13,491 nucleotides of DNA from Trichodesmium sp. jk18x7bins.61 (GTDB lineage Bacteria; Cyanobacteriota; Cyanobacteriia; Cyanobacteriales; Microcoleaceae): contig JAJEAQ010000067.1 of assembly GCA_022822685.1 (NCBI GenBank), positions 1 through 13,491 on the forward strand, in the 5' to 3' direction. A program made the translations under genes and the position numbers. Below the pieces are notes generated by a model that was not told the origin of the DNA, searched no databases, and saw nothing but the letters and a program-made list of their open reading frames with translations. This document shows positions 1 through 7,111 of this stretch, in pieces (the first letter of the stretch is position 1; every line of letters begins with the position of its first letter).

Positions 1-42
1 CAGGCTCAAGTAAGCAATGAAACAGTCCGAATGCAAACCCCG

Positions 43-106
43 TTTGAGCCTGTCGCCGACATGTTGAGCAGGTCGGCTCCCTGAACATGTGGCGAGGTGG
101 CTCAAC
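43..106. repeat. GC-rich palindromic repeat, half-site plus diverged copy
   Basis: Positions 43-62 carry one half of the repeat (TTTGAGCCTGTCGCCGACAT). Directly after it, 63-106 is a diverged full palindrome: arm GTTGAGC at 63-69 pairs with GCTCAAC at 100-106, with an imperfect middle including CATGTGGCGAGGTG. It aligns by eye with the clean copy at 581-620. The first ten bases of the window (CAGGCTCAAG) look like the end of another copy cut by the window edge. Confidence 0.6.
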
Positions 107-135
107 AAGTAGCTTTAGCTAAAACAGGTCGCCGA

Positions 136-163
136 CCAAAAAGGTCAGGACTTACCTTTTTGG
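136..163. repeat. 10-bp stem hairpin with GGACTT loop
   Basis: CCAAAAAGGT (136-145) pairs perfectly with ACCTTTTTGG (154-163) around the 8-base loop CAGGACTT. The word TCAGGACTTAC at 145-155 recurs at 11956-11966, where it forms one end of another inverted repeat, so this is probably part of a dispersed repeat family and not a terminator. There is no gene ending just before it on either strand. Confidence 0.5.
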
Positions 164-580
164 CCGAAAAGTAGGCTCACCCACCAGGGATTAGGTGGTC
201 AGGAGCAGGAGGGAAAGAGATGGAAAGGTGAACATAGTCGCGCGTTGCCGATTAAACTGCGTTATACAAGAAACAGCCAAATTATCCCTGACAGGCTGTA
301 ACCAAAAAGGAAAGGAGGTGATATTGGTGTTTAAGCCTCATCAATATGTGAAAACAAATTCCTGACCCAGTATAGGCAACCACCTAAAACATTTCAAAAA
401 CTTCAGACGATACAACAGGGTGAGCAATTCAGAGTCTCAAGGAATCTTGAGTAGTGAGTCGGCAACAATGACGGAAATCTCTGTCGAGTCAAGGATGGAA
501 GAAAAAGCGTTTCATGTGGCGAGGTGCCGAAATGCTGTTCTGTAATGGAGCAGATCGGGATTCTAAATTTGTCCCCCCAT

Positions 581-641
581 GTTGAGCCTGTCGCCGAAAC
601 ATGTCGGCGACAGGCTCAACGCTTGAGCCTGTCGCCGACAT
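581..641. repeat. GC-rich palindrome, best copy, plus adjacent half-site
   Basis: A perfect 17-bp inverted repeat joins 581-597 (GTTGAGCCTGTCGCCGA) and 604-620 around the 6-base loop AACATG. A direct half-copy, CTTGAGCCTGTCGCCGACAT, follows at 622-641. The same sequence in reverse orientation stands alone at 4361-4380, so this is a dispersed family and not a single local hairpin. Its GC content is far above the surrounding AT-rich DNA. REP/RAYT-like or MITE-like origin is inference. Confidence 0.75.
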
Positions 642-793
642 AAGAAAGCTCCGACTGGGGTCGGCCACCTGACCCGCCAATTAAGTTGGGTTCCCCTTAC
701 GGGAAGCAAGCTACGACTCCTCAACCCTACCTACCCAATCCCATTTTTTACAGAGTTATGGGTTTAATGTTCCATCGCTACCAGGGGAAATGA

Positions 794-1753
794 TTAATAA
801 CGATTATGTGGTGATTCTAAATCAATCATCGGACCAGTTGGGACAATTCTAGTAGGATTAACTTTTGGATGACTCATGTAATAATGCCGTTTAATATGGT
901 CAAAATTACAAGTTTCTTTTACTCCTGGATGTTGATAAATATCTTTAAGGAAATTCCAGAGATTTGAATAATCCCAAATATGACGTAAATTACACTTGAA
1001 GTGAACATAATAAACCAAGTCAAAACGCAGCAAAGTAGTAAACATACAAATATCAGCTTCAGTGAGGCGATCGCCACACAAATAACGTTGTTTTGACAAG
1101 ACATCTTCCCACTTGTCTAAAGCTGTAAATAAATCATTGACTCCATCTTCATAAGCCGACTGACTACCGGCAAAACCAGCACGATAAACACCATTATTAA
1201 TAGGTTGATAAATCTCATCAATAGTTGTCTCAATACTATCTTTTAAATCGTCTGGACATAAATTTACATCATTTTTTACAATATCATTAAACTCCGTATC
1301 AAACATTCTAATAATTTCACGGGATTCATTATTAACAATTGTGCCTGTTGTTTTATCCCATAGTACAGGCACAGTAACTCTACCACTATAATCAGGTTTA
1401 GCCTGAAGATAAACTTGCCAAAGATAGCTTTTATTATTAACTGTATCAGGAATACATGCCAGTTCAGAATCAGAAAATTCCCAACTATTTTGGTCAATTA
1501 CTGCTGCTACAACAGACAATCCAATAGCATCTTCCAAACCCTTTAACTTACGCATAATCGCAGTTCGATGTGCCCAGGGGCAAGCCCAGGAAATATATAG
1601 ATGATAACGGCCTGCTTCTGCCTTAAATCCACTCGAGCCATCTGCAGTAATTTTATTCCGAAATGTTGTAGAAGGGCGAATAAATCTACCTTGAGAATCC
1701 TCTTGTTCCCTCTCAGATACCCACTGACCATCAATTAAAATACCTAAACCCAT
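794..1753 (-). CDS. Glutathionyl-hydroquinone reductase (Xi-class glutathione S-transferase, YqjG/PcpF-like)
   Basis: The 319-residue product matches the family that reduces glutathionyl-hydroquinones to hydroquinone and glutathione in the cytoplasm, using a nucleophilic cysteine. Visible hallmarks are the N-terminal MGLGILIDGQW opening, the thioredoxin-fold catalytic motif CPWAHR (Cys58), the cis-proline strand VTVPVLWD (Pro129), the glutathione gamma-Glu contact NNES (about 141-144), an all-alpha C-terminal domain with YLCGDRLTEADI (224-235), and the typical C-terminal HPKVNPTRIVPTGP. The frame stays open upstream to a TTG at 1813 and an ATG at 1789; I chose the ATG at 1753 because family members begin here. 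No good Shine-Dalgarno site is visible. It lies downstream of the broken TPR-like gene on the same strand, 166 bp away, and need not be co-transcribed. Cys58 is present, so it is likely active as a reductase and not as a classical transferase. Confidence 0.9.
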   Translation of the reverse strand: MGLGILIDGQWVSEREQEDSQGRFIRPSTTFRNKITADGSSGFKAEAGRYHLYISWACPWAHRTAIMRKLKGLEDAIGLSVVAAVIDQNSWEFSDSELACIPDTVNNKSYLWQVYLQAKPDYSGRVTVPVLWDKTTGTIVNNESREIIRMFDTEFNDIVKNDVNLCPDDLKDSIETTIDEIYQPINNGVYRAGFAGSQSAYEDGVNDLFTALDKWEDVLSKQRYLCGDRLTEADICMFTTLLRFDLVYYVHFKCNLRHIWDYSNLWNFLKDIYQHPGVKETCNFDHIKRHYYMSHPKVNPTRIVPTGPMIDLESPHNRY

Positions 1754-1919
1754 TATGACTTGTTCAAAAATAGTTACATCACAAATCATAGAATGCTTGT
1801 AGAAGTAAGTCAAGAGCGATACCCCACATCAACGACAGGGGCAAGGCATTCGAAAATAAGAAGAGTTTATGATTTTTGTCTTATTATTATTTGACCTTTT
1901 AGTTTGGCAAAATGTCTAA

Positions 1920-2359
1920 TTAATTGTGAGTTTTCCGAGCATCCTTTCTTGCCTTTAATAACTCCAGATTTTGTTTAATAATTGCCATAGCTTCTTGATT
2001 TCCTTGTTGAATATATAATAATTCTCTTGCCTGCAATAAATTGGCGACACTTTCATCATCTTGACACAGATTAGCAAATGCCAAACCTCGATGATGATAA
2101 GCCTCAGCAATTGTTGATTTTTTCTGGAGAACTTCAGTAAACTTATCTATAGCTTGTTGATATTTCTTTGATAAGCCTCACATCCTTGTTGAAAATTTAC
2201 TGCTGCCTCTGTTGGTATTGATGAAGATGTTGATATTATTTCTGTGAATAGGATAGAAACACTACCTTGTCCAAGATAAGCATATACCATAGCACCAATA
2301 CCAATGCCAGTTATTAGTCCGATAAAGATCAACCAAGTCAGAAAATTTGCAATTTCCAT
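1920..2359 (-). pseudogene. Membrane-anchored TPR-like protein, frameshifted
   Basis: The 5' part starts at the ATG at 2359 (a GTG at 2392 is also in frame) with MEIANFLTW and one hydrophobic segment (residues about 5-28), then FQQGCEAYQR, and ends at a TAG at 2147-2149. Reading the minus strand one frame over from about 2160 continues without interruption to a TAA at 1920-1922, giving YQQAIDKFTEVLQKK, IAEAYHHRGLAFANL and YIQQGNQEAMAIIKQ, which fits tetratricopeptide-like helix pairs. One missing base near 2157-2170, next to an A-run in the mRNA sense, would join the halves into a protein of about 146 residues with an N-terminal anchor and cytoplasmic or periplasmic TPR. This is therefore either a recent pseudogene or an assembly error. 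Partner and function are unknown; TPR proteins usually bind other proteins. Confidence 0.7.
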
Positions 2360-2392
2360 AGATCTAATTACGGTTAGAATTAACGACTCCAC

Positions 2393-2843
2393 TATTGAAC
2401 AATAGGGCGCAAAAAAATCTTATTTTGTGGCCAAATCTTAACAGTGATTTTTAACTCCAACTACCTCTATTTTTTCACTATCCGAGGCAGCGATCGCTAC
2501 AATAGTTATGACTAATATGATTCAAATATTTGGCATGGTTTAATTATATTTGTGATTAGTTATGATCAAAGCAGGTGACTATCGCTTTCTACACTTATTT
2601 CTAAGTGTAGATGGGGGAAAGTTACGAAAAAAGGCTACTTAAGAACTCATACACACTTAGATATCTTCTAGTTCAATGTTTGATCTCTGGTTGTGTAGAA
2701 AAAATACTTGAAGATTAAGGCTGAATGTGAAATATTTTTTCTCTGCAAAATAGTATAAACATTGCTATTCTTGTCAGTCAGACTTGACGATAAAAAATCT
2801 ATTATATTTAGCTAATCGATTGTATAAATGAGAGCATATATAA
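2393..2843. other. Spacer between divergent TPR-like gene and urtA
   Basis: There is no gene here. This 451-bp AT-rich stretch must hold the promoters of both divergent neighbours. It contains a HIP1 octamer (2490-2497), a 9-bp hairpin at 2589-2610, and a TATTAT hexamer at 2800-2805 that could be a -10 element for urtA. No convincing -35 element or NtcA site was found. Confidence 0.5.
2589..2610. repeat. Perfect 9-bp hairpin upstream of urtA
   Basis: CTACACTTA (2589-2597) pairs with TAAGTGTAG (2602-2610) around the 4-base loop TTTC. No T-run follows, so it is not an obvious intrinsic terminator. It could be an operator, an RNA hairpin in a long leader, or the end hairpin of a vanished IS200/IS605-type element. 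The sequence alone does not decide. Confidence 0.4.
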
Positions 2844-4148
2844 ATGAATAAATTTAATAGACGTAAACTTTTAATCAATAGTGTGATTGGTACAAGTTCA
2901 ATTGCACTTCTAAAAGCATGTCAGTATCTGGAAAATTCAACATCAACAAATACTCCTGTGAATGTTGCCGAGGCAGAGGCAGAAGAGGTCATCAAAGTAG
3001 GTATATTACATTCCTTAACAGGTACAATGGCAATTAGTGAAAAAAATCTCGTAGATGCTGAATTACTAGCAATTGCAGAAATTAATGATCTAGGTGGTTT
3101 ATTAGGAAAAAAAATTGAACCAATTATAGAAGATGGAGCTTCTGATTGGCCTAATTTTGCCGAAAAAGCAACTAAATTAATTAATCAAGACCAAGTAGTA
3201 ACAGTTTTTGGTTGTTGGACATCAGCTAGTAGAAAAGCTGTTTTACCTGTATTCGAATCACAGAATCATATGCTTTGGTATCCTGTACAATACGAAGGTC
3301 AAGAATGCTCTAAAAATATATTTTACACAGGTGCAGCATCAAATCAACAGATTGAACCTGCAGTTAAATGGATGTTTGAAAATAAAGGTCAAAACTTTTT
3401 TCTGATTGGTTCGGACTATGTTTTTCCTCGGACGGCTAATGCGATAGTTAAAGCTCAAGTAGCTAATATTGGAGGAACAATAGTTAAGGAAGTTTATCTT
3501 TCTCTTGGTAGTCAGGAAGTGAAAGAAATTATTGCAGAAATAAAAGCAGCATTGCCAAATGGTGGTGTCATATTTAACTCTCTCAATGGTGATAGTAACG
3601 TAGCATTTTTCAGAGAACTAAGTATGGCTGGTTTAAAACCTGATAAATACCCTGTTATGTCTGTCAGTATTGCTGAAGCTGAAGTCAAAGAAATTGGTGT
3701 AGAATATCTTATTGGTCATTATGCAGCTTGGAATTATTTTATGACTGTAGATACTCCAGAAAATCGTAAGTTTATTAATAGTTTTCAAAGCAAATATGGT
3801 AGTGAAAGATTAACTAACGACCCTATGGAAGCTGCCTATATAATGGTTTATCTGTGGAAACAAGCAGTAGAAAAAGCAGGTACAACATCTAATTTAGAAA
3901 AAGTACGTAAAGCTGCTTTAGGTCTAACTTATAATGCTCCAGAAGGAAAAGTAAAAATGGAAAATAATCACCATCTTTCTAAATATGTCAGAATTGGTGA
4001 AATTAGAAATGATGGTTTATTTGAGATAATTTTTGCTAATCATGAAAGTACTAACCCGGAGCCATGGAATCAATTATTACCTGAGACTAAGGGTTATGAT
4101 TGTGATTGGTCTGATGTAAATAAAGGTAGTATCTACAAGCTAGAATAG
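2844..4148 (+). CDS. urtA: Urea ABC transporter substrate-binding protein UrtA
   Basis: The 434-residue product is the periplasmic binding protein that delivers urea to the UrtBCDE high-affinity ABC transporter. The N-terminus has twin arginines (residues 6-7), a hydrophobic stretch and Cys26 in LLKAC, a lipobox-like site with an unusual lysine at -2, suggesting a lipoprotein. The mature type I receptor fold shows strongly conserved UrtA words: VGILHSLTGTMA (52-63), EDGASDWP (96-103), VFGCWTSASRKAVLPVFES (121-139), WYPVQYEGQECS (145-156), IGSDYVFPRTA (188-198), GVIFNSLNGDSNVAFF (241-256), GHYAAWNYF (291-299) and NDPMEAAYIMVYLWKQA (325-341). Length is normal. The gene is followed at once by a terminator, and none of urtB, urtC, urtD or urtE is in the window, so it appears monocistronic. 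In cyanobacteria urt genes are usually under nitrogen control by NtcA; no canonical site is visible here. A related amide or short-chain amide receptor is the less likely alternative. Confidence 0.93.
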   Translation: MNKFNRRKLLINSVIGTSSIALLKACQYLENSTSTNTPVNVAEAEAEEVIKVGILHSLTGTMAISEKNLVDAELLAIAEINDLGGLLGKKIEPIIEDGASDWPNFAEKATKLINQDQVVTVFGCWTSASRKAVLPVFESQNHMLWYPVQYEGQECSKNIFYTGAASNQQIEPAVKWMFENKGQNFFLIGSDYVFPRTANAIVKAQVANIGGTIVKEVYLSLGSQEVKEIIAEIKAALPNGGVIFNSLNGDSNVAFFRELSMAGLKPDKYPVMSVSIAEAEVKEIGVEYLIGHYAAWNYFMTVDTPENRKFINSFQSKYGSERLTNDPMEAAYIMVYLWKQAVEKAGTTSNLEKVRKAALGLTYNAPEGKVKMENNHHLSKYVRIGEIRNDGLFEIIFANHESTNPEPWNQLLPETKGYDCDWSDVNKGSIYKLE

Positions 4149-4154
4149 AAGCAT

Positions 4155-4190
4155 AAAACTTAATTTTATGGTGCCTAAAATTAAGTTTTT
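4155..4190 (+). terminator. Intrinsic terminator after urtA
   Basis: A perfect 14-bp inverted repeat (4155-4168 with 4176-4189) around the 7-base loop TGGTGCC begins six bases after the urtA stop and ends in a run of T (4186-4190). The stem is AT-rich, so it may be a weak terminator, but position and form fit transcription ending right after urtA. The near-symmetry may let it act on both strands. Confidence 0.7.
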
Positions 4191-4360
4191 ATTTAGAGGA
4201 TGTTAAGGAGTATCTAAAAAGTTCGGCCAAATTAGAGGAAGTAAAGAATTAATAAGGAAAAAAGTTATTAATTAGGCTTTAGCTCTATAATTTTAATTTT
4301 AATTACTGAGATCAAACCCAACTACAAACAAAGACTTGTTTATAACTAATTATCCGATTC

Positions 4361-4380
4361 ATGTCGGCGACAGGCTCAAC
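4361..4380 (-). repeat. Dispersed GC-rich repeat, isolated half-site
   Basis: The 20 bases ATGTCGGCGACAGGCTCAAC are identical to one half of the palindrome at 581-620 (601-620). It sits alone in an AT-rich spacer. This shows that the repeat moves or is copied as a unit of about 20 bp. Confidence 0.75.
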
Positions 4381-4741
4381 ATGATATTAGTCATTACGAG
4401 CGACAGCGTTAGCCCTAGCTTGGCATCAGCAAAGTAATCTTAATGTGATTTTTGTGTGTCTCATTTGTAAGTTCTTAAGCAAAATTAATTGTACATTTAC
4501 CTCTTGTTAAAACTTGCTTTTGAGTTGCATGTTATATCCAATTATCAAAAAGAATGCTATGCTTGCTAGGGGCAAAAAATAAGCGGTAAAATCACTAAAT
4601 CACCAAAAATCTGGGATTAGCGACTATATATAGTATTGGGAAATAAAAAATACTCGTACATCAAAGTTTTTAGTAATTGGTATGATATCCAATTAATTTT
4701 GTATGACTACTGAAATCCTCTAATAAATAAATTAACGACTG

Positions 4742-4915
4742 AGAGACTGTTTGTAAATTAAATATTAAGATAGCTAGAGTGTTGAATTCTGGTGGCCGGC
4801 GGCGTCAAACTAAAATTTCAACCCCGCCCTTACGGGCGAGGTCTTATATGAGGAGAACTGGACCAAATGGCCCCTCCTACGCCAGAATTTAATCTCAGTT
4901 TGACAAACAGTCTCT
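4742..4915. mobile_element. MITE-like element with nested inverted repeats
   Basis: The outer ends are a perfect 13-bp inverted repeat, AGAGACTGTTTGT (4742-4754), with its complement at 4903-4915. Inside, TTGAATTCTGG (4782-4792) pairs with CCAGAATTTAA (4882-4892) with one mismatch, and at the centre CGCCC (4825-4829) pairs with GGGCG (4834-4838) around TTAC. The middle is much richer in GC than the flanks. Size (174 bp), terminal repeats and absence of an ORF fit a miniature inverted-repeat transposable element. I see no clear target-site duplication, so a folded leader RNA remains possible. Confidence 0.55.
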
Positions 4916-5000
4916 AACATATTCTTCTTCCTTCTTCATTTAGAGCGGAGCAAGTTAAAATAATTCTACAAATTCTCTGTTTGAGACCAAGCTAAGATTG

Positions 5001-5005
5001 AGGAG
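5001..5005 (+). promoter_or_regulatory. Shine-Dalgarno site deciding the adaptor start
   Basis: AGGAG lies 10 bases before the GTG at 5016. The same sequence falls inside the frame if the upstream TTG (4998) is used and is too far from the ATG at 5031. It is the main reason to prefer the GTG start. Confidence 0.5.
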
Positions 5006-5015
5006 ATATTTACAA

Positions 5016-6764
5016 GTGAATTTAAGACCAATGGATAGCAAGTTAGTAAACCAGGCTAAATATTGGCCACTGGTTTTATCTGCCCTCTTATTAAGCTCCT
5101 GTGGAGGTAAAGCACCACAAGCAGCACTTCCACCTACTGTCGTTGAAGTAGCAAGAGTTGACCAAACTCAAGTTTCAGAAAGCAGAGAATTTGTTGCACA
5201 GGTAGAAGGAGAAGAAAGAGCAACTATTACACCAAGGGTCAGTGGACAAGTAAGTCAAGTATTTGTATCATTGGGAAATCGTGTTCAGAGAGGAGAACCA
5301 ATACTTCAAATAGATCCTTCTCAACAACAGGCAGTTCTTGATAGTAGCATTGCTCAGATAGGTTCAGCCCAGGCACAATTGGATAGTGCAGAAGCTCAAC
5401 TCAGATCTTTGAGAGATGATAGAAGAGAACTAATAGCAGAAAGAGACTTAAATTCTGAAAGGGCTAACTTAGAAAATGCTGAAGCGAACCTCCGCGGAGA
5501 CCGTCAAGAACTAAATAGGTTACTAGCTGAATCTAGCTTTCTATCAGAGGAAGCTAATTTACAAAATGCTCAAGCAACACTGAGGTCACAACGCCAAGAG
5601 CTGAATAGATTAACTGCTGAGTTGAACGCTTTATCGGAGGAGGCACTATTAGAAGATGCTCGAGCAGCATTACAAGGATTACAGGCAGAAAAAGATAGCA
5701 GGGAAGCAACCTTAGAATACCAAAGAATTGAACAAGAACGATTTTCTTCGTTATATGAACAAGGAGTAGTTCCTAAAGAAAGGTTTGACCAAGCTACCCG
5801 GGATATTAAACAAGCTGAAGCGGAGATAGATAATATAGATCAAGGAATTAAATCTGCTGAAGCTAGGGTAGAAAGTGCCAGAAAAGACTTACAGCGACGT
5901 ACGAGTACCCTAGATGCTCAAATAGCAACTCAAAAAGAAGTCATAGATGCAGCTCAAGCACAGGTAGAGGGGGCTAGAAAAGATTTGGAGCGGCGTATTG
6001 AAACTCTAGATGCTCAAATTGCTAGCCAAGATGAAGTGATTAGCTCTCAGGAGAGTCAGGTTAATACAACTCAGGCTCAACTTCAACAAGCTCAAGCAAA
6101 TGCAGTCGCAGAACAAGTGGAATTACAGTATTACGATATTGTTGCTCCGATTAGTGGAGTGGTTGGTGATGTAGTAGTGAAAGTAGGTGATTATGTAGAT
6201 AGTCAAACTGCATTAACTACTATTCAGGATAATAGTACTTTAGAAGTTAAGATTGAGATTCCTATAGATCAATTGTCTCAAGTTAGGCTAGGTACACAAG
6301 TAGAATTATTAGATCAACAAGGTAAAGTGTTTGATAGCAGCAGGGTATCTTTCATATCTCCAAATACTGGCGAAGGAACTCAGACTGTTTTAATTAAGAC
6401 AATATACAATAATTCTCAAAATAAACTGCAAACGAATCAACAGGTAAGAGCTAGAGTGATCTGGGAAGAAAAACAAGGATTAACTATTCCGATTACTGCA
6501 GTTAAACGCATTGGCAATCAAGCTTTTGTGTTTCTGGCAGAAGAGAAAATAATGGATGGTGAGAAAAAGTTGGTGGCTACCCAGAAACCTATAAAGCTTG
6601 GTAGTATTCAGGGTCAAAATTATCAGGTACTTGATGGATTGGAGGGAAGTGACAAAATTGTAGTTTCAGGTATAGTAAAACTCCGAAATGGTATGCTTAT
6701 AAATGATGGCCCTCAATTAGGTAATCCTAGTCAACAACAACAAAAACCTCGGCCTCAAAATTAA
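5016..6764 (+). CDS. RND efflux periplasmic adaptor subunit (HlyD/AcrA-type membrane fusion lipoprotein)
   Basis: The 582-residue product should link an RND pump to an outer-membrane channel across the periplasm. Counting from the upstream in-frame TTG at 4998, a signal peptide leads to a lipobox LLLSSC with lipid-anchored Cys35. Then come a first lipoyl half (TITPRVSGQVSQVFVSLGNRVQRGEPIL, about 76-103), a very long coiled coil (about 112-375), the second lipoyl half (YDIVAPISGVVGDVVVKVGDYV, about 379-400), a beta-barrel domain with LEVKIEIPI, and a membrane-proximal domain (IPITAVKRIGNQAFVFL). The coiled coil is built from repeats of 30-32 residues, making the protein nearly 200 residues longer than AcrA. 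GTG at 5016 is chosen for its AGGAG site; TTG 4998 and ATG 5031 are alternatives. The permease follows 347 bp downstream. Substrate is unknown. Confidence 0.88.
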   Translation: MNLRPMDSKLVNQAKYWPLVLSALLLSSCGGKAPQAALPPTVVEVARVDQTQVSESREFVAQVEGEERATITPRVSGQVSQVFVSLGNRVQRGEPILQIDPSQQQAVLDSSIAQIGSAQAQLDSAEAQLRSLRDDRRELIAERDLNSERANLENAEANLRGDRQELNRLLAESSFLSEEANLQNAQATLRSQRQELNRLTAELNALSEEALLEDARAALQGLQAEKDSREATLEYQRIEQERFSSLYEQGVVPKERFDQATRDIKQAEAEIDNIDQGIKSAEARVESARKDLQRRTSTLDAQIATQKEVIDAAQAQVEGARKDLERRIETLDAQIASQDEVISSQESQVNTTQAQLQQAQANAVAEQVELQYYDIVAPISGVVGDVVVKVGDYVDSQTALTTIQDNSTLEVKIEIPIDQLSQVRLGTQVELLDQQGKVFDSSRVSFISPNTGEGTQTVLIKTIYNNSQNKLQTNQQVRARVIWEEKQGLTIPITAVKRIGNQAFVFLAEEKIMDGEKKLVATQKPIKLGSIQGQNYQVLDGLEGSDKIVVSGIVKLRNGMLINDGPQLGNPSQQQQKPRPQN

Positions 6765-6957
6765 TTTGGTTGATGGAGGGATGACAACAGGCGATTCTTT
6801 AAGAGGTAAAATAGGGGAGTCAGAATTAATCACACCAACTATTATTTAGCTAATTACTCAATATTAAAAGCAGGAAGCACTGAGAAGTAATATTATGTCT
6901 GGTCAAACACTGATAATAAAAAAAACATAGCTTGATAGCTCTGGCATCGCAACTACA

Positions 6958-6971
6958 AACATTGCAATGTT
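6958..6971. promoter_or_regulatory. Perfect 14-base palindrome, possible operator
   Basis: AACATTGCAATGTT is fully self-complementary and lies about 140 bp before the permease start. Palindromes of this size are typical binding sites for dimeric repressors such as TetR-family regulators of efflux pumps. No regulator gene is in the window, so the assignment is inference. Confidence 0.35.
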
Positions 6972-7034
6972 GATAAAATGAGGATCTTACTCACCACAGA
7001 AGCAAGATGCTACGACTAGCAAAAAAATTGAACC

Positions 7035-7063
7035 TTGACAGACTACTGCTTCTCAAAATAACA
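7035..7063 (+). promoter_or_regulatory. Weak candidate promoter for the permease
   Basis: A perfect TTGACA (7035-7040) stands 71 bp before the permease ATG. The best -10 candidates, ATAACA at 7058 with a 17-bp spacer or TAACAA at 7059 with 18 bp, are poor matches. It is offered only as a candidate. Confidence 0.22.
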
Positions 7064-7111
7064 AACTAATTCTCTCTCACACCGTAAACCATACTTTCAT
7101 AATCATAAATA

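Larger units (their letters stand above)
1..793. other. Gene-free, repeat-rich spacer
   Basis: No credible protein gene is seen on either strand in this stretch. It is clearly richer in GC than the genes to its right and is full of short inverted repeats: copies of a palindrome around GAGCCTGTCGCCGAC, a hairpin at 136-163, and small hairpins at 651-664 (CCGAC/GTCGG) and 691-705 (TTCCC/GGGAA). A 14-base word, CATGTGGCGAGGTG, occurs exactly at 86-99 and 513-526. The density of structure suggests remains of non-autonomous mobile DNA or a structured RNA, but I found no group II intron domain V and no transposase fragment to prove either. Confidence 0.6.
4191..4997. other. Long gene-free spacer before the efflux genes
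   Basis: No credible gene is present in about 800 bp. It holds a 9-bp AT hairpin (4247-4255 with 4265-4273), a copy of the GC-rich repeat (4361-4380), the palindrome ACTATATATAGTA at 4623-4635 (also found at 11975-11987), and the nested inverted-repeat element at 4742-4915. The promoter of the adaptor gene presumably lies in the last 80 bases, but no clear -35/-10 pair stands out. Confidence 0.55.
6765..7111. other. Spacer between adaptor and permease genes
   Basis: No gene is seen in 347 bp. Adaptor and permease genes usually adjoin or overlap, so this gap is large. It contains a perfect 14-base palindrome (6958-6971) and a TTGACA hexamer at 7035-7040. Together these hint that the permease may have its own promoter. 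No intrinsic terminator was recognised after the adaptor gene. Confidence 0.5.

Noticed and set aside
200..560. Possible ORF-less group II intron
   Set aside because: Some words (for example GAAACAGCCAA) recall intron domain I, but no domain V hairpin, no boundary motifs and no reverse transcriptase fragment were found on either strand.
1..641. CRISPR array
   Set aside because: Repeats occur in both orientations and at irregular spacing, with no regular spacers and no cas genes.
489..680. 63-codon minus-strand open frame
   Set aside because: It is made largely of the GC-rich palindromic repeats and has no homologous features.
1810..1822. 13-bp inverted match to 11183-11195 (TCAAGAGCGATAC)
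   Set aside because: One exact 13-mer pair in a window of this size is expected by chance, and neither site has further similarity.
2695..2707. NtcA-like site GTA...TAC upstream of urtA
   Set aside because: The half-sites are separated by 7 bases (GAAAAAA), not the 8 of the NtcA consensus, and no -10 element lies at the distance expected for NtcA activation.
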